In this document: piece by piece, positions 46,601 through 59,100 of the stretch
How the letters are laid out: each line of letters opens with the position of its first letter
How positions within the stretch are numbered: position 1 is the stretch's first letter
Source: Rotaria sordida
Lineage: Eukaryota > Rotifera > Eurotatoria > Philodinida > Philodinidae
Assembly: GCA_905250125.1 (NCBI GenBank)
Contig: CAJNOL010000180.1
Span: 62,001 to 126,000 of the forward strand
DNA: 64,000 nt
Direction: 5' to 3'
The notes under the pieces: model-generated
Told to the model about the DNA's origin: nothing
The model's input: the letters and a program-made list of their open reading frames with translations, nothing else
The model's database searches: none
Program-made: the position numbers and the translations under genes

Positions 46601-49447
46601 GATACACGAGGTGATGTACAAGTTCTCGGAGGTGGAGGAGGAGATTGAACGGAAGATGTTGTTGATGTTGTTAGTGGAGGAGATAATGGTGTTGAAATTA
46701 AATTAACTACTTCGTTTTCATCAGGTATTGATGTTTGAGATGATTGTGAATGTGATGACATAACTGGTTTTTGTTCAACTAATTTACGTACAGTTGGTAA
46801 TAAAATTTTAATATTATCAATAATAGTATTTAATTCATCATATTGTTTCTGAGTAATCTATTTTAATGAAACAGAAAAAGAAAAATTTAAATTATAGCAA
46901 AAAACATAAATAGATATTTTAGATTTATCGATTTTTTTTCTCTTTACTTGTTTTGAAGATGTAGTTGATGAATGTTGAACTAAAATTAAATATACATAAA
47001 AAGGAAAATCATATAAAATAAAATGTTCGTTTTTTTTTTATTATTATTATGAATAAAATATTACCATCGGATGTTGTTCTTGTACGTTTTATAGGTTTAG
47101 AATCGTAATAATGTGTTTGACTATCAATGATCAAACCCTTAAATAAATCGAAATCGAATTATGTTGGTTAAGAATGCGAAAAAAGAAAAAAAAATCAACA
47201 ACGAAATGTAACTCAAATATGTACACAAAATATATAAAATTGTAGGAATGTGCGGTATTTATGACATTGACAATCACAAACATTTCAACAACATCATTGC
47301 GAATTTTTTCTTTTTTTTCTTATCGTCATCTTATTTTATAAGAAAAGAGAAAAGAAATTTTTCATTTTTTAGCAAACCGCAAAAACTAGATCAACTGAAA
47401 GAATGGATCATAAGGCACGAAAAATAATTTATATTTGCAATAAGAGACCCCACTTAAACAAAAGTATAAGATAGAAACAACATACTTCAAACGCATTTTG
47501 TCTTTATTAAACGTAAAAGAAAACTAATCAAAGTAAAACGAAAAGAAGAAAAATGATGAAGTAGAAGAAGAAAAAAAAACTTCCGAAAAACCAAACGACC
47601 TAATTTATCGAAAATTTACATACCTGTTGTGGGCGATGATCAGTATTATCGTCTGAAAAATTTCTTTGAAATGTTTGATAATCTTTGTTTTTCGTTTTTT
47701 TATGTCTATTGATACGTCGATGTGTTGATGCTAAAAATAATTATATAATCATTAATGATGAATTTTATCGACTCTCTCTCTCTCTCTCTCTCTTTTTCTA
47801 TTATTCATAGAAATAGTCTAATGCGGCTTAAGAATAAATGTTTCTAGGTTTTCTCTCACCAAAACATAAGATGTATGCATTATAAAGTGTGATATATAAA
47901 AAAAAAAAAAAGAAAAGAACTGACTCGAACTTAAACGGTTCCTTTTGTATATACATATAAGCGACTAATTTTAAATATACATCAATATTACCAACGTTTT
48001 CTTCATCTCTCACACCCTTTCTCTCTCCCTCTCTCTTTCTGTTCGAGTGATATTAAGTCAAAGAAAAACGAAGTCAACAAGGTGCGTCGACGGTATCGAA
48101 AGTTATTATTTGTTCATCAAGATTCATTCTTTCTCAATAGTTATGCTGAAAGGAAAAAGAAGAGAAGAAAAAAATCAGAAGTGCATACACATCTGCAGGA
48201 CATTAAAAAAGTCAAGAATGAAGAAGATTATACAATTTGATGGTTACCCTTCGATACTGATACTATGGTTTTCTTTCTACTTTTTTTTTTTTGCTTTTTA
48301 CATTTTAGTTATGTTTGATCTTAGTAATATAATAAGATAAGAAAAAAAAATGATAATCTCCTTATTTATAATGAACGAAAATGAATATACTTATGTAAAC
48401 ACTTATTAATAAAGGTCAGCTAAGATGTTAAGCGAAAGTTAAAAGCTTAAGTGATTTTTATTTCTTTGAGTGAATAAGTGAAATTTTACGAATGATAAAC
48501 AATGTATGCAATTATGAACTTCACGAAGGTTTTTTTTTCTCTTCCTTGAATTGAACAAGTAATGTAGTGTTTAAAAGATTTTCTCTTTGGTCATACTGTT
48601 CTTTCTTTAAAAAAAAAAGCAGTATAACATGTTATCTTTTTTCTCAACTCTCAAAGCATTTTGTTTGACAATGTTAGAATTGAATCTTTTGATGAATGAT
48701 TTATAACAAGAACAATAAAAAGAATGTACTTATTTCAAGGATAGAACAAAAAAGTTCTTGTAATATATCTTTAAACATTCTTTCTGTTAAAATATGATTT
48801 GAAAAACTTAACAGTAATTAGTTTGAATCTATGTTTAAAAAATTTTGTCATCATCTATTTCAAATGTTTTAATAGTATTTTGAATGGTGAATTTGAAATT
48901 TTAATTTGTTACAATAATAAATTTTCGAAAATCTTACTTTGTTTGATTTATTTATTGTTCTCGAAACAGCAAAAAAAAAACTATTGAATATTTCTTTTCA
49001 AGAATCTTTCAAATCATCGTTTAAATTTTGTTTATAACGTAAAAGCAAAACGTAATTTAACATTTTCTAAACAAACCTATCAAATCAATATGTGATTTAA
49101 GTACGCCCATAAGAGCATCTAATTTAGATAGATTAATAAATATTAATTATAAGAAGACAATACAAACCATTCACTTCATGCAAGGCAGACGATAATGGAT
49201 GTTCATCTAATGTTTCAATTACATCATCATTCTTACTATTATTATCATCATCGTTGTCATGGTCTGATGAATGAGAAATAGGTCTTGCAGTTGGATTTTG
49301 GTATTCTTGACGTTTTCTTTGAATTGGTGAAGGTGCTGAATCATCTTGGCTTATTAAAGCTCTGGTAAAAATTGGTGAAGGTGCTGAATCATCTTGGCCT
49401 GTTAAAACTCTGGTAAAAACTGGTGAAGGTGATGATGAAGAAGCCAT
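40646..49447 (-). CDS. Large coiled-coil protein, centrosome/cytoskeleton type
   Basis: About 22 exons and roughly 1,000 residues. The N-terminus (exon 49447-49160) is Ser/Pro-rich and holds a 16-residue tandem repeat (SP.FTR.L..QDDSAP). There follows a basic exon with HRRINRHKKTKNKDY, a Pro/Ser-rich segment with PPPPPRT, and a globular-looking block (SYQDVLNAIEREFHLHEGEE to LRDLNLDDDDFL). From about 46060 down to 40800 nearly everything is heptad-type coiled coil (for example LENDLITLREQYNDLVEYS, EQTLRRCEQLEKEK, RRMEELRSK-type segments). The C-terminus is Pro-rich (PTTPPTPN) ending SSPTKVS. Microexons of 28 nt (44583-44556) and 15 nt (43717-43703) keep frame. The intron at 47732-49076 is the longest. 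I cannot name the family; rootletin-like or other centrosomal proteins are possible. An acceptor (GATTTTAG) ends 20 nt before the ATG. Confidence 0.75.
43703..43717 (-). other. 15 nt microexon of the coiled-coil gene
   Basis: CTACGCAAGAAATTG (LRKKL), preceded by GACTAGTTCAG and followed by GTATTA. It joins LEKEK upstream to TNYLQAQ downstream in phase 0, so inclusion or skipping changes the protein by five residues. The alternative acceptor 5 nt upstream would break the frame. Confidence 0.55.
44556..44583 (-). other. 28 nt microexon of the coiled-coil gene
   Basis: Flanked by TTTTCTTTTAG and GTAAAA. With the previous exon ending ...TCAAA it encodes N-P-Q-R-Q-C-Q-H-E-D in frame, and the next exon starts LNMTELEN. 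Skipping it would shift the frame. Confidence 0.7.
47771..47797. repeat. (CT)n microsatellite
   Basis: A pure CT run in the long intron of the coiled-coil gene; on the gene's own strand it reads GA. Confidence 0.85.
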
Positions 49448-49469
49448 ATTTAATTAAAAATCTCGATCT

Positions 49470-52400
49470 AAAATCATAAATAGAATTAAATCTATTTCAT
49501 GAAAATAAATTCTCTATTGACAGAATAAATCTACATGTACTACTTTTTGACTATCTAATACATATGCTAATAAAAACTATAGATAAATATTGTGTAATAG
49601 AAGACTAAAAAATTTATCATGCAAGATTGACGATATGTCATATTTATGTATTTTGTTTCTTACATTATCATTGTTTTTTCATATGGCATAATACGAGATA
49701 AAATTGTTTTCATTCTTCTTATCATATATAATAGGATAAGAAAAAGCAAAGATTTTTTATACGTCGAAGCCTTTAATTAAAAGAAAAACATTCGAACATG
49801 ATTGCTATGTATTTTAAAAGCCAATATTGATGAGATTTTGATTCATTTTTTTTATTTATGAATATAGAATAAATAGTATGTTTGTTATTTATTGAAAAGG
49901 AAATGGTAGGTCTCTTTTTCTTTTGTTTTATTAAAATTATGTTTAACTTTACATAAGGTTTCTATAATAACTGGATATTTGATAGATTGATTGATTTAAT
50001 GGAATAGGCATGATCAAAAAGTTTCATTTTGATATGAAAGTGAATATTTTATAGAGGTTTCGTTAATGTACTCTTTTCAAAGCATTTGATACCACAAAAA
50101 AAAAATACAATGTGCTCATATTTGACTGAAATTCATAATGTTATTATTAATTAAGATATATGATACATGTTAAAACTTTAATCATAATACATAATAGTAT
50201 GAAGATTATTTTGAAACTTATCTAACTGGTCCATATTGTAAAACATATAACTTCATTAGAATCGATGTTGAGGGTGGGTATAGTATACTGGCAACTCAAC
50301 ACGTGAATATTTGTTGATATTCAATCTTTCTAATGCTAACAGGAAGAAACTTATGGTTTCTTTTGAAAAAAAAAATGTTTTCATACAATATATTAGCCAG
50401 GAAAATTAGTAAAATGGCTAGCTATGAATAGGCATGCACCTAAACCGTTTGAATTGTTTTTGCCTAAATGAAGAAAAATGCTCTCGAATCTACTGAGCCA
50501 CGTAACACAACATTTTTTCGTTAGTAGAAAAAATGAAGTAGGGGAAATAATACTAGACAATGTCAAAAGAGAGATTCCGATAATGTTATTAGACTATGTC
50601 TTAGAGTCAATCAAAAAATTCCAAAATTGTCTTTCAGTTTCCTTCCAATCTCTTATTAAATCAAACAATTCATTGGATTATTCTCCGTTTGGTTATCAAG
50701 GACAGACATTCTTCTGTATTTTTAGTGCGATAGTTTACTGGATACATGGACAGATGAGTTCTTAACAGTTGAGTTTGATATAAATAAGTGATAGAAGAAT
50801 ACAAGAAAATAATTTTATCTGAATAAATTCACATCAAAAATTGAACATAGCTCTTGCTCGTTTGAAGTACAAGTATTTTGTTATCAAACAAAAAAAACCG
50901 AAAGTAGTTGTTGTAATTTTTCATCAAGAAGTTCATATTTAACACGTCTTTTTAGTTTTGAGTGTGAGTATAATCGTTTGTCTTTTCTTGACTTACACTC
51001 ACAACCTTCTGAAAGTTGATATCGGGCTATATAAAGTACAGTTAATTCCTTATGTATTTTCCTTGATACAATAATTCATCCGTCTTTGGTCAAAATTCAG
51101 CACAAGAAAATCCATCAAAGCTCAAATGTTAGGAGCTCATTTATCGTGTCATCAGTTTGTTGATATAGTTCATAATGAATTAGATACGTTTGAAAATGTT
51201 CAAATTCTATTATTAGATTTGGATTAGTGCCCGTTGTGAACGCCACTCAAATTTCGTCATGGATGGCCAAGTATACTAAAATAGTCACATATCCTGTCTC
51301 TGTTTCGACTGAATTTGGTTTTTTCCACAACACAAATAATTCCATAGTCTTAACTTATTACGATAATTTGTTCATGGTTTTTTTTGAATCAAAACAACTA
51401 GACATAAATGTTACAGGAGAAAATGTATTTCATGAAAAATTAAAATTTTCCTGAATTCTAATTTTTCCTACTAAACTAACATCATAACAAGTACAAAATA
51501 TAATAAAAGTACATATTTTGTTACAAATACAGTTAAATGAAAATACACATATATGTTATTATTCCATTGAACCAAATGGAATTAATTAAGAATGTAGTTT
51601 TTCTTCTTCAGGAGTACTCTCTCCTGCTTTTAAAAATTTTGACGGTAGCTTTCTCTTATTTTGGAAGATATTTGTGGTGAATTTTTTTCGAATTAGAGGA
51701 TATTAGGACTGTATCTTGCACCGATTTTGTAGAGATTTAGACTACGTTATTCTCTCATACTGAGTATACTATCAGAGGTCTATTTTCTGAAGATTTTATG
51801 TAACGGAACTATTTCTTATCAATGAAATAGTGATTGAAATTACCAAAAAAGCTTGATTTATTTCTACGATAAGCCGAGATGATTTAAAATATCTGGAGTT
51901 TTTTCGACAACCTAATTCAGAATCATTCTTTGAATTTTTCAAGTAAATACGTGAGCTTTATCATCCTTGTCGATAATTAGTGATTATACGATATCTAAAG
52001 CGTTCATATGTGACTGAAGTCTCTGTTGCCTTCAACGACAAAATCGGTTTGTCTATTTCTAGAAAACTCACCACAAGTTCAGGTTTCTAATGAAATTCGA
52101 TAGTCATCGTTTTGGTTAATTGCTGCCACGAGCGTGGTCATCTATGATGACGGAAATGATTCAAAACCTTTTCTTAGTTGAATACGAAAACGCTTCCGCT
52201 ACATAGAGCTGCAAGACAAGATAGAATATTTTAGAAGCTTGTATTAATGTTTGCTATGTAGTAAGATTTTTACACATTATGCCTACTCAGTTTTGGCTGA
52301 CTTTGAACGCTATTGTGTTAGAAAAAAATTGGTCATCCCAGACACTAGTTTGAATGTATGCCTAGTATAGAAGGCGGACAGTGTTGATAAGGAGAAGTAA

Positions 52401-53178
52401 ATAGAAATTTTTCATTTGAAACAAAAATTCTCATTATATTTTGTCTTTCACAAAATTAAGAATGAAATTCATCATTTATTAATTATTTGAGAAAAACTTA
52501 TCCAATTCTGGTAATTGACTTTGTTATTCCTATGCAAACATTTTGAACTGCATAGGTGATTTTAATTTTCCATTCAAATAAAAAAAAAAACTAACTTTAA
52601 TTTTAGAATCTTTCTTTTAAATATTAACAATACTATCCACATAGAAGAATCAATACTCTTTCAAAGATTTTTCTTTATATCTTCTTTTTTTTTAATCTAA
52701 TATTAAAATATCATTATAATATCTTACATTATTCAATAAATATCTTGTTATTGAAATCATTGAATTTGTTCATTTATTATTTTTTTGCCTTGAATCATTA
52801 CCAATAATCGATAGCTAAACATATTTTTGTTATCTGAAGTATTGTACATAGTTTTGTTTATTTGATGTTTGTCAATATGTGATAGCCAATTATAATATCG
52901 TGAATATCTTTTTTTTTTAATGTTAACAATTAAAACAATATGCAAAGCACACAATATTCAACAGTGAAAACACGCACACACACACACACTCAAATTGTTA
53001 GAATAAGAAGAAGATAAAAACATAACGAACAACATATTTTTATGTTTTATTTTGCCCATTGTAAAACATACACAATATACGAAAACTACAATGACAAATA
53101 AGAAATGTTATCCTATGAAATAGAAAACCAAAAAAAGAATAAAATCATATAAGTATTTTTTTTAAAATTTATTTTCTT
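49470..53178. other. 3.7 kb intergenic stretch with coding-like remnants
   Basis: No gene supported. It lies between the start of the coiled-coil gene and the 3' end of DZANK1, both on the minus strand. On the plus strand there are two open frames with protein-like composition (50478-50765, 95 residues, and 51227-51454, 75 residues) with no recognisable domain and no splice partners I trust. They may be remains of a mobile element or a dead gene. The rest is AT-rich with nothing notable apart from a (CA)n run near 52974-52990. Confidence 0.5.
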
Positions 53179-56100
53179 CTATGATGAACGATGACCATCG
53201 ACAGTTGTTGTTCGTGCATGACTATCATAAGGATGATTATGATGATTATTATAGATTTTCATTTGTCGATCAATCATTTGTTGACCACAATGTGATGCAA
53301 TAATTTGCATTAATTCTGGACAATTTTGTTTTGTTGCAACATCAATAACACTTTCTTTTCTATCATTCATCCATGTTAATTCACCACCATTTCTTCAAAA
53401 GAAAATATTTCGTTTTGTTTTTGATTTTTTTCTTTTACTTACTTTAAAAGAATTTTTAATGGTTCAATACCATCGTATCCAAAAAAACAACATTCATGTA
53501 AAGCTGTATTACCTTTTCTAAAAAAAAAGACAAACATCAAACAAAGATTTGCTATGTTCAAAAAAAAAAACAAAAAGAACCTCGTCAAGAAATTCGATAG
53601 AATGTCAATACGATATTTTGAACTTGAGAAGAAAGTTTTTTATTACTATTCAATTAAGCCTTGAGAATTTACTCGTTGATTCTTTACAATGATATTCAAT
53701 TTCTTGCACAACATCATTCTACAATTAATTGTAATCGATCCTATAACGGATTGTGCAAAATTTTTGCACTAAATTTTATTTTCAGTACTCATCGTGAAGA
53801 CTTAATAGTTGTCTTGTTAGAAAGAATAAAATTTCTAGTACAAAAAAACTGTATAAAAATAATTTGTTCAAAAGATTATGTTGCCGATAAAATGCTGATT
53901 CTAATCCTTTATAGTTTATTATTGATGCAAGAGAACAACAATTGCTATTCAATGTCGTATAGATAATCTTAGTGAGCGATAGTCTTATAAATGTAATGAA
54001 ATATTTAGATGATTTTTTGCTTACGGGTGCTAAACGGAAGAAAATGATACTACCATTCTTTTCGCTTTTTTTAAAAATATTTTGACTTGTGTATGATCTA
54101 TATTATTATTTTAGTATTATGCCAAAAATAATGTCTTATTAGTTGTGATTTTCGGTATTTTTTCTTTTAGCTTTTCTACAACACATCGAAAACGTTCTTT
54201 GCACGCGTATGGAATCTAGAAGAAAACCTCCATCCATTAAATAAGTTGATCGTTTTTTTTTCGTTTATGTAGCGCTATGATAGCGCATTGATAAAAATAA
54301 AATTATCAAATTATCGGTTAAGTTTGAAATCAATATTTTGCTAATAACCTTTTGCTAGCGAATAGTGTTCATAATTACTAAGTCATTTCGAAAAATAAGA
54401 CTTTTTTCCAACGATTAAAATTAACAAAAACCTCATGTTTTATATCTAATTAGAGTTTAATCAGCCTCCTAGTAATACACATTCTATAAAACAAGAAAAA
54501 CGAATATTTTGACACTACTAGAAATCGCATTGATTACACCCACACATAACATGTCTACAAAACTTCGAAAGTCGAACGCAAAAACAAATCACTCAAATGT
54601 ACTTCTAATTAAAAAATATTCTAAACGAAATATTTTTACACAACTTTATAGTAGAAACTAATAAGAAAACTATTCAGTCTTCATAACGAGTTATCATCAC
54701 ATTATATTGAAAAGAAAATTAATAAAGAACTTTTGCACTATTTGTTATTAACAATAAAATTGATTGAAATCTTATTACTTACGGTCCTCTTAGATCTAAT
54801 TTAGCTTTACCATCTTTAATAAGTGTTTCTAAACATTCATTATGACGATTACGTACAGCCAATTGAAGAACAGTAAAACCTTCTTTATTACGTAAATTAC
54901 CATCAGCACCTTCTTTTATTAATTGTTTTACTTCTTGTAATATATCAATATGAATTGATGATTTTTTAGTATCATCACCAATTTTTCTTTCAAGTAATTT
55001 AAGTAAGGCACGATTTGGTTGCTAGAAATATTAATAAATAGAAAAAATAATCACACTTCAATATATATAAAAACTATAATATCTAATCTTACACTATCAT
55101 GGCCAGTAGCACTAGCTGATTGTGGTCGTTTTCTAGGACGTTTTCTAGTTTTTTTCAATTGAGTTTTTTCTCTAGTATATTCATCTATATAATACAAAAA
55201 TAATAAGAAATAAGAAATTAATATTATGAAATGTAAATATTTACCATCGGAATTAAATGTACTAGAAAATGTTGAACTTCGTTCACTATTCATTGCATAT
55301 TGTCCATGTGTTTCATCAATATAAAAAGCTGATTGTGAAAGATTTTCTGGTTTACGAAATACAGCTTGAATTGTTACTTGATATTCATTTTCATGTACTG
55401 TTGCATGAATCATTTTACTCATACGAGGTTCACCTGTATAGATTTATAAAAAAAAAAACCAAACATAAGAAATTTATTATTTGTAAGAATTAATAATCAT
55501 TATAGTTCAAGTTCTTTTGTTTTTTTATAACGAATTTGACCCTTTCAATTATTTTGAAAAATCCAGGGAGAAGTCATGATTTGATTTTTAATCTTGATCT
55601 TCAACTCATAATTGTTCAATTTTGAAGAGAATAAAGTAATAAATTTATCTTTATTTAATATTAAATAACTTATAGACAAGTATGGACAATTTCATTGGCA
55701 TAAATATTGACGTCTTACAATAAAAATTCTCTATATCCTTTAAAGTTTAATTTAAGTAGTAATTTAACCTACATAGTACGAAAGTTGTGACATCAAATAT
55801 TCACTCATTTTTCCACCACTTGAAGACAGCTGCTATAGCATTGTTTCAAAAGGTGCAAAAAAGTGATTGTATAGAATACTATATAAGTCAATTTTATATT
55901 TCGATTGAAATCGATCAAAGCCAAAAATGCAAATCAATTTTTAATGGCTCAGAAGGAAACCTCTCCAGGTGTCAAATTGCTTTTCGACCGAGACGAAATG
56001 GTTTGATTTTCTTGATATATCGAAATTTTATTGAGTCTTTGTCCCTCAGGTTATATGGAAAATTGATTTTCGAATTTCGACTTTCAACTTTGCACGAATA

Positions 56101-59100
56101 AAGTTCTTGATGAAAATTTCGAATATTGAATATCTCAAAATAGAAGATATTAGAAAAGTTAACAACTTATTCAATGAACTAATCTCATTGAGAATATTAT
56201 TCATGCAAAGTTTGAGTTCGAAATTTGAAAGTCAATTTTCCACATGACCTGAGAAGAACGAAAAATCCAGTAAAATTTCGATATCTCGAGAACGAAGACT
56301 CAGAAAATCAAACTGCGATTAGACACCTGGAGAGATTTGTTGGGTAGTTTTGTAGAGCAAAGTTTGCTCTATCGAGCGTGTTATCTACTTTTGCAACACA
56401 CATTTTAAAACTTTTATATTTTTAAAAGTAGTTTTTAAAACAACGATTGACAATTTCTACAGAAATTAGCTTTTTAGTAGAAACGCATGTTCAATTTTAT
56501 CTCAGCAGAAAATTCTAAACACATCTTCGGAAAGAGCGAAAACGTTTAATTCTAATTAACGGTTTCTAATTTTAATCAATTGTCTTTTAGTCGCCGAAAC
56601 ACGAGTCAATATTTTGTGCCAAGACTTTCGCGCCACAGATTATATCATTATTTCCTTCAGCACAAGTCTACTCATCACGTTTTATATATTTATCATTTTA
56701 ACAAGTAGTAAATAATCGAACTTAACAATTCTTCAATTTTTTTTATTAACATTCGCTATTTTTAAAAGATCTTAAAAAACCTATATATCTAAATTTTAAT
56801 CTATTACCAATTAGTGATCGAAAATCAGGTCGATTAACAGCATATGCTTTTAAATGTGCACAAATGTGATCCATTTGTTGTCTCCAATATCCTTTTCCAG
56901 GACTAACAGCTGTTAATATTGGTCGACGTTCTTTAAATTCTCTATCAGCTTGTAATTGTTTATTTTGTGCAACTAAAATATCAATTTCTTTTGCACTTGG
57001 ATAATAAATTCCATGTGTTTGTGTTGCAATTTCACTTTTTGTTATTAAATAAGGTTGACGATAATTACTAAATGTTGCATTAGCATTCAACCATTTTGTA
57101 CCAGTTGTAGGACGTGTTAAAGTCTGTTAGAAAAATAAAAAAACCTCTTTTCTTTATCAAATCAAAAAAACAAAACTTTTTTGTTTTTTTTGACTTACAC
57201 CAGCAACTACTGATGATGCTGAAATATTTAAATCATTTCTAAGACGTGCATCAATAACACGTAATGGTGGTTCAATAATACAACCACATGTTAAACAAAA
57301 TTTTGCATATGGATCATTTTCTGAACGACATTTTGTACATTGTATTGGCATAGAAGATTTTTCTGGTTGTGCACCACACCAATCACAAAAACGTGCATCA
57401 GCATTATTTAAACGAAAACATTTTGAACATGTCATCATTGTACCTGTTGGTTTAGGTGCTAATGGTACAGAAACTGTTGCTTGAACTTGCTATGAAAATA
57501 AAAGAACAAAAAAAAAATAATTCAAAAACAATCAAGAAAGAAATTTACAGGTGATGTATTTGGCATTAATTTACTTTCACATATAATACATGTACGTAAA
57601 TTTATTGGATTTGATGCTTTACATTGTGGACATAAAATTTTTGTCTTAGAAAAAATTTATTTTTAAATTAAATAAAAAAATCTTTTTTTTCGAAAAAAAA
57701 TTCGAACCTGATTTTGAACATTAACACGATGTTGATATTCAGGTGAAAGTGGTGTTTCACAAACAACACATATATCAGAATTAAATGGAACTGTTGATTT
57801 ACAATTAGCACATGTACCAAGCTAAAGAAAAATAAAACTATATATTAAATTGAATTTTTAATATGCATTTTACTGAATGAGCATCTGATTGATTTAATCG
57901 AAGATGAGTTTGTGTAAGATTTTGCCATGGAAGACCACATTCACTACAAAATCGTGCATGTAAATCACCCGTTCTTGGTGCAAAACAATGAGCACATCTG
58001 AATATAAGAAATTAAATAAAATTGATTGAAATTCTTTTATAGGCAAACCGAAGAAAATCAATTTCTTTTTGAAGACGACCTGCTTGTGCTTGAGGATCGG
58101 GATGTGTATAACGAGGTGGTTTTTCTTGTACAAATGGTTCATTTGTTGAACGATGCATTGATTCTAATTGAAAAATTTTAATGAGAAAAATTGAAAGAAA
58201 TTTTTATTTTTTTGATTACCTGATAATTTTTGTTGCATTTGTTGATTTTCATCTTGAATTTTTTTTATTAATTCCTATTAATAAATGAATTTTATATTTT
58301 TAGCATTCTACAAATAAGATATAAGCGCTCTAGTTCCCACTCAAAATTCATGAAAATTTCAGGATATATATTGAGGCTATGGTAAAATTTTTATCCCTAT
58401 AGCATGACATTTTCGGAAGATATTCAACAAACAAAGGCCAAAACTAACTCATCTGGCGACCCGAACTTCTATGTGGGCTTTCATTCTATATACTTAATGT
58501 TTTTTTTTTCGTTTGAAAAAGTATGTCGGGATGCAGGGCATGACAGAGTCTTGCTTTCTAAGAGAAGAAAAAGTTCAATGTCTCCAAAAGATGGCGCTCT
58601 AATTATAAAATATATAATAGTGACAAGGTTTGCATCTTAACATGCTCTTTCGAATAAAACAAATAACTAAATATATAGAATGAAAGTTTACAGAGCATTC
58701 TAGAACGTGTGATCAAAAAAGTATAAACAGAGAAGATGACGGAAATTATCTAAAATTTTTGGAGAAAAAAACGAGATGCAAAAAAAGAAAAAAAAATCAT
58801 ATCGTTTATGAAAGATTAGAACTCACACAATCTTTCCATGCATATATCTCATTAAAAATTATGTTTCTAATGTGAAATATGAGAAAAGAAAAGATTTATA
58901 CGATTTTTATTTCAATTCTTTTGTTCGCAGATGATTGATTGTTTCTTTTGTTGTTTCATTTTATAATTAGTTTATTTCGATTAAAAAGTATTTTTATATC
59001 AATAGGTCTAATTAATGCATTAAAAATTTTGTTTTAATAAATAAAATAGACACATATTTTTGCATTTTTTTTCTTTGACTTATACATTTCTCTTCGAATC

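Noticed and set aside
55787-56101. 104-codon plus-strand frame
   Set aside because: It is one arm of the palindrome in a DZANK1 intron, antisense to the gene.
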